DNA from: Emticicia fluvialis
GTDB lineage: Bacteria; Bacteroidota; Bacteroidia; Cytophagales; Spirosomataceae
Direction: 5' to 3'
Assembly: GCF_024793945.1 (NCBI RefSeq)
Contig: NZ_JANUSD010000011.1
Span: 150,661-214,660, forward strand
DNA length: 64,000 nucleotides
Shown here: piece after piece, positions 35,172 through 43,423 of the stretch
How positions within the stretch are numbered: position 1 is the first letter of the stretch
Layout: every line of letters starts with the position of its first letter
The notes under the pieces: generated by a model
Told to the model about the DNA's origin: nothing
Database searches by the model: none
The model's input: only the letters and a program-made list of their open reading frames with translations
Position numbers and translations under genes: made by a program

Positions 35172-37584
35172 ATCTGTCATTATTTTACTATTAATGGCCT
35201 GTGGGCCTCAACCCTTCGACTACGACGAGTTCAAGAGTTTCTTCATGCCTGAAAGCGCCCGTAATGAGGCTGCATTCCATCCTTACAACTTTACCCCTCA
35301 GTTTTTGTATGATGATTCTGATTGGTATGCTGACTCACCAACAGACCCTGCAGAAGCTGCCAATACCAAAGCATGGGCCAATTACGCTGGCATTGAAGAT
35401 AGTATTGTAACGGAAGAACTTTACCCGAGATATGGCAGCAAAACTACTACAGGCCTAAGCCAGGCGCTTAAGGAAAAAGGTAATTTGCATGCACTACAAT
35501 ATCTGGAGTTTTCAAAAAAAATAGCTGTTGCTGACGGCCCTACAGAAGCAGGCGGAACTGGCACTAAACCCGATTTTGAGGCCTGGTTAAACCTGATAAA
35601 GTCTGAATACAACCAAAGCACAGATGCCTTTATAAAAGAACGGCTGGCCTACCAGGCTGTAAAAGTGGCCGATATGGCCGGTAAGCCCCAACAAAGCATT
35701 GACTTTTACAATTCTTTAGTAAAATCTTTGCCGACGAAGACATTCATCAGCGATTGGGCTTGTGCGCGCATGGCCGGGGCTTATGTGCATGCCGGCGACT
35801 CAACACAGGCATATTACCAGTTCTCTCAGATTTTTGTTAATGCCCCAACTCGCCGCAAAGAGGCGTATCTGAGCCTGAGAACGTATCTGCCCAAGCTGAA
35901 AGACGAGGCATTGAAACTTTGCAAAACCGATGCCGAACGAGCCAATATATATGCCGCCACTGCTGTGCTGCCATTTCAGGATGGCCTGCCGATGATGGAG
36001 CAAATCAGAGACCTGAATGCCAACAGCCCCTTACTTGAATTTGTAATGGCGCGTGAAATCAATAAAAATGAGGACTTCTTTTTTAATACCCGCGAAGACC
36101 TGAAATATGCGTACTGGAATCTGGATTCGCTTAAAAAAGCTAATCTGAAAACCGATGCTCCGGGGTATTTCAATAAGTTATTGAATTTCTCATTAGAATC
36201 TGCAGAAAATCCTTCACTAAAAACATCACCTTTCTGGTATACATCAGCTGCTTATCTCACATTTATTGCCAGAGACTACAAAAAAGCAGCCGACTTATTG
36301 CAAAAAGCAAAAGCCATACCTACTACCAATAAAGCCCTGCAAGACCAGATAGCTATGCAGGAACTGACATTACTTGTCAGCGAAACAGAACATATAACAC
36401 CCGAAATTGAAAGTAAGTTGATGCCCCTGCTGGAACGCTTCTCCAACTCGCGCAATTTCAGGGTAGCTAATAACTTTAACGCCGCCTGCCGGATACTTGT
36501 AGCTAAATATCGCGGACAGCCCGTAACCGATGAATTTACAGAAGCCATTGGCCGGAAAATGGAAGCGGCTGTCTCTAAATCTAAAGAAAACAAAACGCTC
36601 GGGTGGCTTTCAGGATGTTTCGGCAAAAAAAACAAAGAGTTCATACCTTCTTCTGAAAGCACAGCCAAAGCTTTTCTTTTATCAATGCTAACTTCCTCTC
36701 AGCTGGGGTATTCCAAACAAACCGATGGCAATACGCTAACTGCCTATTTTATGAGCAATGCCGACCAGTATGCCATTGAAGACTCTACCTCTTCGGCCAC
36801 TATTTATGGTGTTATCAGTTATTTCAGCAGTAAAAATCAGAATGATTTTGATAAAAGATTAATAAAACTAACCGGGTTGACCAATGATTACCTTTACACC
36901 GTTTTAGGCAGAAGGGCGCTGGCAGAACATCAATACACCAAAGCAGCAGAGGCATGGCAGCATATTTCACCTGCAACGTGGCAGGCAGAGCCATTCAAGA
37001 CGTATCTGGATGTAAACCCTTTTCATCTCGACGGGCAAGGCGATACCAACCCCAAACAAAGAGTTACGCCCCTTTCATTTGCGCTTCGAATGGCCGAATT
37101 ACAAGAAAAAGTTAGTAAAAACCCTGCCGACTACCAAAGCTGGTTGTTGTTGGGTTGTGGCAGCTATAATATGAGCTATTTTGGGAATAGCTGGATTCTG
37201 CAACGAAGAGGATGGAGCGGAGGAGAACAGAGAAATGAACAGGACGATTATTACACCTCAGCAAAAGCGCTGGCGTATTTTGACAAGGCCATGCAAACCG
37301 CCTCAACGGCTGAAGATGCCGCAAAGGCCTGTTATCTGGCCGCAGCCTGTCAGAAAATCAGATACGAGTTGGTTTATACTGCCTTGTATGACGGCCTTTA
37401 TCTTTTACCTGACGATGAACGCACCAGAAAAGAAAAAGAGATAAACAAAACGCTGGAGAATTTACGAAGAGAAAAATACGCCACATATTTCAATCTTCTG
37501 AAAACAAAATATCAAAGCACCAACTATGCTTCTCAGTTAATAGACGAGTGCAGTACTTATAAAGACTTTTTAACAGGCAAATGA
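35125..37584 (+). CDS. Large lipoprotein of unknown function with TPR-like helices
   Basis: This 819-residue protein has a lipoprotein signal (SVIILLLMAC, Cys26). Its body is largely alpha-helical with TPR-like units (KPQQSIDFYNSLVKSLP, AYVHAGDSTQAYYQFSQIF, AARDYKKAADLLQKAKA-like segments). The segment QPFDYDEFKSFFMPE follows the lipid site. I do not recognise the family by function. The start overlaps the preceding lipoprotein gene by 47 bases in another frame, and the end overlaps the adenosyltransferase gene by four bases (ATGA). The overlaps on both sides point to a single transcript. Confidence 0.75.
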   Translation: MSSSARSFFRLGYRTKSVIILLLMACGPQPFDYDEFKSFFMPESARNEAAFHPYNFTPQFLYDDSDWYADSPTDPAEAANTKAWANYAGIEDSIVTEELYPRYGSKTTTGLSQALKEKGNLHALQYLEFSKKIAVADGPTEAGGTGTKPDFEAWLNLIKSEYNQSTDAFIKERLAYQAVKVADMAGKPQQSIDFYNSLVKSLPTKTFISDWACARMAGAYVHAGDSTQAYYQFSQIFVNAPTRRKEAYLSLRTYLPKLKDEALKLCKTDAERANIYAATAVLPFQDGLPMMEQIRDLNANSPLLEFVMAREINKNEDFFFNTREDLKYAYWNLDSLKKANLKTDAPGYFNKLLNFSLESAENPSLKTSPFWYTSAAYLTFIARDYKKAADLLQKAKAIPTTNKALQDQIAMQELTLLVSETEHITPEIESKLMPLLERFSNSRNFRVANNFNAACRILVAKYRGQPVTDEFTEAIGRKMEAAVSKSKENKTLGWLSGCFGKKNKEFIPSSESTAKAFLLSMLTSSQLGYSKQTDGNTLTAYFMSNADQYAIEDSTSSATIYGVISYFSSKNQNDFDKRLIKLTGLTNDYLYTVLGRRALAEHQYTKAAEAWQHISPATWQAEPFKTYLDVNPFHLDGQGDTNPKQRVTPLSFALRMAELQEKVSKNPADYQSWLLLGCGSYNMSYFGNSWILQRRGWSGGEQRNEQDDYYTSAKALAYFDKAMQTASTAEDAAKACYLAAACQKIRYELVYTALYDGLYLLPDDERTRKEKEINKTLENLRREKYATYFNLLKTKYQSTNYASQLIDECSTYKDFLTGK

Positions 37585-38132
37585 AAATATATACCAAAAC
37601 CGGCGACAAAGGCACAACCGCACTTGTAGGAGGCCGCAGGGTTAGCAAAGGCGCGCTGAAGATTGAATCTTACGGCACGGTAGACGAGTTGAACTCATGG
37701 ATAGGCCTGATAAGAGACCAACCCGTGAACGAACCAAGACGGGATGTGCTGAAAGAAATTCAGGACAGGCTTTTTACTATCGGCGCTGATTTGGCCTCAG
37801 AGCCGGAAGAGTTAAGAAAAAAACCAATTCCCAGCCTGTTTGATGAAGACATTACACTACTGGAAAAAGAAATGGATAAAATGGATACCGAATTACCCCC
37901 TTTGCGTGCCTTTGTTCTGCCCGGAGGGCATCAGTCGGTATCTTATGCACACCTGGGGCGTACGGTGTGCCGCAGAGCCGAACGGCTGGTGATTCGTTTG
38001 GCAGAAGAAGAAGAGGTAAACCCAATGGTTGTAAAATACCTGAATCGGCTGTCTGATTATCTGTTCGTGTTATCGCGCAAAATGACACAGGAACTAGGCA
38101 GCGAAGAAATAACCTGGAAACCCCGGCTCTAA
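37581..38132 (+). CDS. Cob(I)alamin adenosyltransferase, PduO type
   Basis: This 183-residue enzyme transfers the adenosyl group of ATP to cob(I)alamin. The N-terminal ATP loop is KIYTKTGDKGTTAL, with SYGTVDELNSWIGL next. The C-terminal helices hold VCRRAERLVIRLA and VKYLNRLSDYLFVLSRKM, where the Arg and Asp bind ATP and cobalamin. No cobalamin riboswitch or B12-dependent enzyme gene adjoins. It is translationally coupled to the large lipoprotein gene (ATGA overlap), an unexpected partner. It is cytoplasmic. Confidence 0.93.
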   Translation: MKIYTKTGDKGTTALVGGRRVSKGALKIESYGTVDELNSWIGLIRDQPVNEPRRDVLKEIQDRLFTIGADLASEPEELRKKPIPSLFDEDITLLEKEMDKMDTELPPLRAFVLPGGHQSVSYAHLGRTVCRRAERLVIRLAEEEEVNPMVVKYLNRLSDYLFVLSRKMTQELGSEEITWKPRL

Positions 38133-38298
38133 TACAGGCACTATTACAGTTAAATAAAATTTGTATTTTTTTGCGATGTGCCAACTAATAATTAACTGAC
38201 CAATAGTACTCAAAATCTTCTGAAACCATGTTTTTGGGTTCAATACCCGGCTTTTTTGAATGTTTACCTAAAAATGCTGACGTATTACAAAAAAGCAC

Positions 38299-38306
38299 TA
38301 ATTTTG
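38299..38306 (+). promoter_or_regulatory. Candidate -7 box TAATTTTG upstream of purH
   Basis: This exact TAnnTTTG match lies 80 bases before the purH ATG. No -33 TTG at normal spacing is evident. The 253-base gap between the adenosyltransferase gene and purH holds nothing else convincing. Confidence 0.4.
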
Positions 38307-38385
38307 CACTTTCGTTTTCACAACCATAATCTATGGCCGCACCTGTCCATAGAATTTCATACCATTAATAGCAAAACATTCCAAA

Positions 38386-39906
38386 ATGGCTAAGAAAATA
38401 CAATCGGCCCTTATTTCGGTTTACTACAAAGACGGCTTAGATAAAATAGTAAAATTATTGCACGAACATAACGTTCAGATTTTCTCAACGGGCGGTACTC
38501 AAAGTTTCATTGAAGACCTGGGCATACCGGTTACAGCCGTAGAAGACCTCACCAGTTACCCCTCTATTTTTGGTGGGCGTGTAAAAACCCTTCATCCAAA
38601 AGTTTTTGGTGGCATTCTTTATCGCAGAGACAACGAAGGTGACGTTCAGACAGCGGCTCAATTTGAAATTCCGTCAATTGATTTAGTGATTGTAGATTTA
38701 TATCCGTTTCAGGAAACGGTGGCTTCTGGTGCCGGAGAAGAAGACATTATCGAGAAAATAGATATCGGCGGTATATCGTTGATACGCGGCGCTGCCAAAA
38801 ATTTTAACGACGTTCTGATTGTTTCGTCTCGTAACCAGTACGACGACGTCTTCAATATACTTCAAGCCAAAGATTGCGGCACTGACCTGGAAGACCGCCG
38901 CCGTTATGCCATGGAAGGTTTTGCCATGAGTTCGCAATATGACACGGCCATTCATGCTTACTTTGCTAATGATGTTTACAATAGTCTGCAAAGTTTTGCA
39001 GCATTACCAAAGAAAGAACTACGCTATGGCGAAAACCCGCATCAGGCGGCTACATTCTACGGTGATCTGGATAAAATGTTTGACCAGATACACGGCAAGG
39101 AATTATCATACAATAACCTGATGGACGTAGAGGCTTGCGTAAGACTGATTGATGAGTTTGAAGAAACCTCTTTTGTAATTATTAAACATAACAATGCCTG
39201 TGGTGTGGCGTCAGCCCCTACGGCGCATCAGGCCTATGTAAATGCACTGGCTTGTGACCCCGTTTCGGCTTTTGGTGGTGTTATTATTACCAATGCTAAC
39301 GTTGACCTGGCCACAGCAGAAGAGCTGCATAAGCTGTTTTTCGAGATTTTAATTGCGCCATCGTTCGATGACGACGCGCTGGCCATTCTGAAAAAGAAAA
39401 AAGACCGCCGATTGCTTATCAGAAAACCCGTTGAATTAAGTAAAAAACAATTCCGCACTTTGTTGAATGGTGTGTTGGAGCAAGACAAAGACAACGCCAT
39501 TGAAACCGGTAAAGACTTTAAGGTAGCCACCGAAAAAGCGCCGACCGAAAGCGAGGTAAAAGCGCTAGAGTTTGCTTTGAAAATATGCAAACACCTGAAA
39601 TCAAACAATGTGGTGCTGGCAAAAGACGGTCAGTTACTGGCTTGTGGTGTGGGGCAAACTTCGCGCGTTGATGCCCTGAAGCAAGCCATTGACAAAGCCA
39701 AAACATTTGGATTTGATTTAGCAGGAGCAGCAATGGCTTCTGAGGCCTTCTTCCCGTTCCCAGACTGTGTGGAGATTGCGCATGAAGCAGGCATAAATGC
39801 GGTAGTTCAGCCGGGAGGCTCTATCCGTGACCAGGACTCTATTGATTTCTGTAATAAAAATGGTGTGGCAATGGTATTAACCGGGGTGAGACACTTCCTT
39901 CATTAA
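38386..39906 (+). CDS. purH: Bifunctional AICAR transformylase/IMP cyclohydrolase
   Basis: This 506-residue PurH carries out the last two steps of IMP synthesis. The N-terminal cyclohydrolase (MGS-like) domain has FSTGGTQSFIEDLGIPVTAV, FGGRVKTLHPKVFGGIL and IDIGGISLIRGAAKN. The C-terminal transformylase domain has LRYGENPHQAA and the catalytic Lys267-His268 in IIKHNNACG. It also has ACDPVSAFGGV and the closing AVVQPGGSIRDQD and LTGVRHFLH. It is cytoplasmic and monocistronic by context; a palindrome follows the stop. Confidence 0.97.
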   Translation: MAKKIQSALISVYYKDGLDKIVKLLHEHNVQIFSTGGTQSFIEDLGIPVTAVEDLTSYPSIFGGRVKTLHPKVFGGILYRRDNEGDVQTAAQFEIPSIDLVIVDLYPFQETVASGAGEEDIIEKIDIGGISLIRGAAKNFNDVLIVSSRNQYDDVFNILQAKDCGTDLEDRRRYAMEGFAMSSQYDTAIHAYFANDVYNSLQSFAALPKKELRYGENPHQAATFYGDLDKMFDQIHGKELSYNNLMDVEACVRLIDEFEETSFVIIKHNNACGVASAPTAHQAYVNALACDPVSAFGGVIITNANVDLATAEELHKLFFEILIAPSFDDDALAILKKKKDRRLLIRKPVELSKKQFRTLLNGVLEQDKDNAIETGKDFKVATEKAPTESEVKALEFALKICKHLKSNNVVLAKDGQLLACGVGQTSRVDALKQAIDKAKTFGFDLAGAAMASEAFFPFPDCVEIAHEAGINAVVQPGGSIRDQDSIDFCNKNGVAMVLTGVRHFLH

Positions 39907-39913
39907 TAAAGCA

Positions 39914-39957
39914 ATTGTGCCACGGCTGGGCTCATCAGAGCAAAACCGTGGCACAAT
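39914..39957. repeat. Palindrome with ATTGTGCCACGG/CCGTGGCACAAT arms
   Basis: Perfect 12-base arms at 39914-39925 and 39946-39957 flank a 20-base loop between the convergent purH and gmk genes. It can act as a terminator for both. It shares the GTGCCACG core with the palindrome at 31402-31427. Confidence 0.75.
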
Positions 39958-39974
39958 ATATTTTAAAGTCTTCT

Positions 39975-40577
39975 TTATATTTCAAGAGGTTTCTGCTCTA
40001 TCTTCAATTCATTTCTTACAAAACTTTCGTAAAGTTCTTCTGCTTTTTGCCACGAAGTCTCAATATCATCGTTCAGAAGTATCACGTCAAAGCGGCTCTG
40101 AAACTCCATCTCAAACTTCATCTTATACAGGCGTCTTGAAATACTGTCTTCACTATCAGTACCTCTGTTTCTTAAACGCTTCTCCAGTTCTTCCATTGAC
40201 GGCACCTTTACATAAATAGCCAGGGCATTATCGCCAAAATACTTTTTCAGATTCAACCCACCTTTTACGTCAACATCAAAAATTACGTTTTTACCTTCTG
40301 CCCACATCCGTTCAATCTCCGACTTCAAGGTGCCATAGTACGCACCCGGATACACCTCTTCCCATTCAATAAATGCTTCGTTGTCAATTTTTTCCTTAAA
40401 ATCGTGTATTGTCAGAAAATAATAGTCTTTTCCGTTTTCTTCGTTTCTGCCGCGCTTATCTCTTGTGCAGGCCGAGATAGAAAACCCGAGGTTTGCGTAT
40501 TTATCAAGCAGGTGCTTAACAATGGTAGTTTTTCCGGAGCCGGACGGAGCGCAAAAAATAATGGCTTTACCTTTCAT
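39975..40577 (-). CDS. gmk: Guanylate kinase
   Basis: This enzyme phosphorylates GMP to GDP. The 200-residue length is normal. The P-loop is APSGSGKTT (10-18), followed by the GMP-binding segment SACTRDKRGRNEENGKDYYF. EWEEVYPGAYYGT, VIFDVDVKGGLNLKK and the LID segment RLRNRGTDSEDSISRRL complete the fold. It is convergent with purH, so both purine genes sit together on opposite strands. It is expressed with no obvious partner; 113 bases separate it from the anti-sigma gene upstream. Confidence 0.97.
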   Translation of the reverse strand: MKGKAIIFCAPSGSGKTTIVKHLLDKYANLGFSISACTRDKRGRNEENGKDYYFLTIHDFKEKIDNEAFIEWEEVYPGAYYGTLKSEIERMWAEGKNVIFDVDVKGGLNLKKYFGDNALAIYVKVPSMEELEKRLRNRGTDSEDSISRRLYKMKFEMEFQSRFDVILLNDDIETSWQKAEELYESFVRNELKIEQKPLEI

Positions 40578-40628
40578 TGAGAGTGTTTTTTACCTTGCCC
40601 AAACAAGGTGGGTAGCTGAAATGAATTA

Positions 40629-40664
40629 TTAAAAAAGCCACCAGGCTTTTAAACCTGATGGCTG
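40629..40664 (-). terminator. Rho-independent terminator after the anti-sigma gene
   Basis: On the minus strand AGCCATCAGG and CCTGGTGGCT arms (with one G-T pair) flank an eight-base loop and are followed by TTTTTTAAT. This ends the ECF sigma/anti-sigma transcript before gmk. Confidence 0.85.
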
Positions 40665-40690
40665 AATATTTTGCAAAGATAACGAAATCA

Positions 40691-40987
40691 TCAACTAAAC
40701 AACAAATGATACAGTTTTACTTCGGCAAACACAAACATTAATATCAATAATCCCAGTCCTACTTTTGCTCTTATATCTACTACTGTCGACTGCGGGCAGC
40801 ATTTCTTTTCCATCTTTAATTGAAGTGCGTCTTTGATACTCTTCTCCAATTTATAACCCTCAATGCAGGGCATACAATCGTCCATGTGTAACTTAAAATG
40901 CTCTAGCTCAGCCTCTGATGCCGATCCATCAAGTACAGCCTGTATCATTTGCATACACTTCTGATGATTTTCACACCTATGTTTCAT
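40691..40987 (-). CDS. Zinc-finger anti-sigma factor, single-pass
   Basis: This 98-residue protein has the HxxxCxxC zinc anti-sigma signature (His34, Cys38, Cys41 in LHMDDCMPC), preceded by the helix ASEAELEHFKL. One C-terminal membrane helix is at about 76-97 (GLGLLILMFVFAEVKLYHLLF). It should hold the adjacent ECF sigma factor at the membrane until a signal arrives. The extracytoplasmic part is practically absent, so sensing would need another protein or act through the zinc site itself. It lies 135 bases downstream of the sigma gene. Confidence 0.82.
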   Translation of the reverse strand: MKHRCENHQKCMQMIQAVLDGSASEAELEHFKLHMDDCMPCIEGYKLEKSIKDALQLKMEKKCCPQSTVVDIRAKVGLGLLILMFVFAEVKLYHLLFS

Positions 40988-41122
40988 TGGTATAATGTTT
41001 AGGGGACTCCACTCTGCGCCCTCTCAATTAATGTTTTGTTTTATTGTTTCAGGCTTTTGGCCATCCACACTAATTATCGATAGTTTCTAATCCTTAATAA
41101 AGTCTAATTCAAGACCGCCTGC

Positions 41123-41734
41123 TTAATCCTGCTCTGCCATTTCATCGGTCTTGTAGCCCATAGATGAGGCGTAGCTTTTCAGCTTCTCTTTCAACAAATT
41201 CCTTGCTCTGTGTAATCTTGACCTAACCGTTCCGATAGGTATGTCCAAAATTTTTGCCATTTCTTCATACGTAAACCCTTCAATATCGCAAAGGATAATT
41301 ACCGTACGAAAATCAACGGGCAGGCTGTTTAATGCATTAGCCACCTCGTCGCCAATCATATCCTGAACAGTCTCGGTCCGCAGGTCAGTTGTGGCATCCA
41401 TTTCGGCATCTTCTACCGAATTATAGGTAGTTTCAACGTCCTGATAATCAACCTTTGACGGCTCCTTGCTTTTCTTGCGGTAGTCGTTTATAAAACTGTT
41501 TTTCAGTATTCTAAACAACCACGCTTTTGCATTAGTTCCACGCTCAAATGAATTGATAAACCTGAATGCCTTCAGATAGGTATCCTGTACCAGGTCATTG
41601 GCATCGTCTTCGTCGTTGGTAAGTCTGAAGGCGAAATTGTACATCGAGTCAATATGAGGCATAAATTCCTTATCAAAGACCGCGTACTTTTCTTTTTCTG
41701 AATATCTTTCTATTTCAATTATTTCTTCTTCCAT
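41123..41734 (-). CDS. ECF-type RNA polymerase sigma factor
   Basis: This 203-residue sigma-70 family protein has region 2 at about 27-95 (DSMYNFAFRLTNDEDDANDLV and the helix RGTNAKAWLFRILKNSFINDYRKK). Region 4 is at about 135-190 (LPVDFRTVIILCDIEGFTYEE and IPIGTVRSRLHRARNLLKEKL). It directs a regulon not visible here. The anti-sigma gene follows on the same strand, and a promoter candidate precedes it. The linker between regions 2 and 4 is acidic (VEDAEMDATTDLRTE). Confidence 0.93.
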   Translation of the reverse strand: MEEEIIEIERYSEKEKYAVFDKEFMPHIDSMYNFAFRLTNDEDDANDLVQDTYLKAFRFINSFERGTNAKAWLFRILKNSFINDYRKKSKEPSKVDYQDVETTYNSVEDAEMDATTDLRTETVQDMIGDEVANALNSLPVDFRTVIILCDIEGFTYEEMAKILDIPIGTVRSRLHRARNLLKEKLKSYASSMGYKTDEMAEQD

Positions 41735-41791
41735 AAGCTTAATGGCTTTAAAAAAACCTACAAACAGCTATTTATAGGCATTGTACTAGCT

Positions 41792-41822
41792 CAAATGTAT
41801 ACTCCTCCATAATTTCGGTAAA
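41792..41822 (-). promoter_or_regulatory. Promoter candidate for the ECF sigma gene
   Basis: On the minus strand TTTA (41822-41819), a 19-base spacer and TACATTTG (41799-41792) resemble the housekeeping promoter with one mismatch in the -33 box. The ATG lies about 58 bases downstream. Confidence 0.5.
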
Positions 41823-41967
41823 GTTAAGAGTTTTAGCAAGAAAAAAATAATAATATTCCATGAAAACGAAAATTACGCCGATGGAAGATTTGACAGTACG
41901 AAAGGATATTTACAATGATAATTTACCTGCCGGCTTAGCACTCAGGCACATTTAATACCCAGAAAAA

Positions 41968-42843
41968 TCAGGCAGAAACTTCAAGTTTATAGCCCTTTCC
42001 GTGAATACTCGTTATCCTGATGCTTTCATCTGCCTGCAGTTTTTTTCTTAGTTTAGAAACAAACACGTCCAGGCTTCTGCCCACTACATATACGCCTTCG
42101 TCTTCCCAAACTTCTTTTAAAAGTTTTTCTCTTTCAACTACCTGATTCTGGTTAGCCGCAAAAATGCTCAGCAGTCTGGCTTCTTTGTCTGATAACTCCA
42201 CTTCGTCTTTACCTTTTACCAGCAAGGCTCTTTCCGGATAAAAGTAGAAACTGCCCAGCATTACAAAAGGGCTGTTGGCCACTTTTGTATTTTTCTTAAC
42301 CAACCGGAATAATCTTGCGCTGAAAATTGAAAAAAGTGTTCCACCTGTTAAAATAAACCCTACAGCCCACCATACATTCATGCCGGAAGTTTTCTGATAA
42401 TCGCCCGTAAACTCAATCTGAATCTGGTAACAGTCGGTTGTTTGTTTACGTCCAAGGCAGGGCATTACGTCAGTTTGTTTGGCTCTTACCTCGTATCCGA
42501 ATATAACATCAGGCTTATTGCAGCTGTAAACATTAACCATGTAATCAAGCGGTAGCTGGGCATTGGCCAGCCGTTCATGCACAATTTTTACGAGTGTATC
42601 CGGAACAAAAGAAAATTTGCTCTGAAATTCGAGTTGAAAGATTCTTTCGCCTACCTTTTTTACAGGCAGTATGGTTGAGGTAGAGTCTCCGGCATGCAGC
42701 AAAAGCTTGTGGCCTATTTCGCGCACAACCAGTATGGCTCTCTTTTCAAGAAATCCACCGGAATCGTCAACAGACCATGTGCCTGCCGAAAGCGCTAAAG
42801 CCGCCAGTATGGCCAGGCAGGTGATGTATATTTTTGGTTTCAT
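41968..42843 (-). CDS. Membrane-anchored winged-helix transcriptional regulator with periplasmic sensor domain
   Basis: This 291-residue protein has an N-terminal helix (about 5-21), a periplasmic domain (about 22-156) with three cysteines (108, 129, 138), and a second helix (157-178, WWAVGFILTGGTLFSIFSA). The cytoplasmic OmpR/PhoB-type winged helix spans about 195-291 (ELSDKEARLLSIFAANQNQVV, GRSLDVFVSKLRKKL, SIHGKGYKLE). It looks like a two-component sensor in which the kinase is replaced by a DNA-binding domain. Its topology is opposite to that of ToxR/CadC, where the winged helix comes first. The divergent gene at 42983 is its likely target (inference). Confidence 0.85.
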   Translation of the reverse strand: MKPKIYITCLAILAALALSAGTWSVDDSGGFLEKRAILVVREIGHKLLLHAGDSTSTILPVKKVGERIFQLEFQSKFSFVPDTLVKIVHERLANAQLPLDYMVNVYSCNKPDVIFGYEVRAKQTDVMPCLGRKQTTDCYQIQIEFTGDYQKTSGMNVWWAVGFILTGGTLFSIFSARLFRLVKKNTKVANSPFVMLGSFYFYPERALLVKGKDEVELSDKEARLLSIFAANQNQVVEREKLLKEVWEDEGVYVVGRSLDVFVSKLRKKLQADESIRITSIHGKGYKLEVSA

Positions 42844-42917
42844 AATCAGACAAAAGTAGAGTAAAGATGAATCAGATTTAACAGAATTACATACAATTTA
42901 CACTTTTTTACATTCAT

Positions 42918-42951
42918 TTTACTTCTGCCTGTGGCCAGTAAGTTACATTTG
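42918..42951 (+). promoter_or_regulatory. Promoter candidate for the small secreted protein
   Basis: TTTA (42918-42921), a 22-base spacer and TACATTTG (42944-42951, exact -7 match) lie 32 bases before the ATG at 42983. The divergent regulator gene starts 75 bases away, so this region is also a candidate operator. Confidence 0.5.
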
Positions 42952-42982
42952 GGTCAATATACATTCAAAAAAAAATACAATT

Positions 42983-43381
42983 ATGAAAAAACTCTTTGCA
43001 ACCGCATTCTTTTGTTGTGCACTGGCAGCCAGTGCATTTAGCCAGCAGATTTGCTCAGCAGCATTTCTTGGCAATAAAATGGTGGTAGACCAGTATACCA
43101 AAACAGGCTATAAAAATGAAATAGCTATTGATGCCAAAGGAGAACTGACAGTGAATACCGTGAGCCTGTCGGCTACTGAAAGTAAACCAGTAAACCCAAT
43201 ACCATTTAAAGTGGCCATTAAAGAAAAAGAAACGCGGACCATCACCTTGTTTTCAAAAGAAGATTTTATGAAAGTAGATGTGCAGAAAGTATTATCAAGC
43301 TGCAAAAAAGGCGACCAGATAGTATTGCTGACACTAGACAAACAATATGCCTTGCCGCACAATGAAATATTGGTGAAATAA
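42983..43381 (+). CDS. Small secreted protein of unknown function
   Basis: This 132-residue protein has a clear Sec signal (MKKLFATAFFCCALAASAFSQ). A beta-rich body follows, with AIDAKGELTVNTVSLSA, FKVAIKEKETRTITLFSK and GDQIVLLTLDKQYALPHNEI. Two cysteines of the mature part (in QQICSAA and LSSCKKGD) could form a disulfide. I do not recognise the family. It is divergent from the membrane winged-helix regulator and convergent with an AraC gene. It may be what the regulator controls or senses (inference). Confidence 0.7.
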   Translation: MKKLFATAFFCCALAASAFSQQICSAAFLGNKMVVDQYTKTGYKNEIAIDAKGELTVNTVSLSATESKPVNPIPFKVAIKEKETRTITLFSKEDFMKVDVQKVLSSCKKGDQIVLLTLDKQYALPHNEILVK

Positions 43382-43395
43382 AAAATAACAAAGCT

Positions 43396-43419
43396 GCTTA
43401 ACCCGCAAATTGGTTAAGC
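43396..43419. terminator. Possible hairpin between convergent genes
   Basis: GCTTAACC and GGTTAAGC arms flank an eight-base loop between the stops of the secreted protein and the AraC regulator. There is no T-run, so its strength is doubtful. Confidence 0.4.
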
Positions 43420-43423
43420 CGAA

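Noticed and set aside
37330..38132. Cobalamin riboswitch near the PduO-type adenosyltransferase
   Set aside because: The gene overlaps the preceding coding region by four bases and leaves no room for a leader RNA. No B12-box sequence was seen.
38228..38329. 33-codon open frame upstream of purH starting MFLGSIPGFFEC
   Set aside because: The candidate -7 box of purH (38299-38306) lies inside it, there is no hydrophobic or charged pattern, and no start signal of its own is visible.
41860..41955. 31-codon plus-strand open frame starting MKTKITPMEDL
   Set aside because: It is very short, lies between the sigma factor gene and the winged-helix regulator gene, and has no convincing promoter or recognisable pattern.
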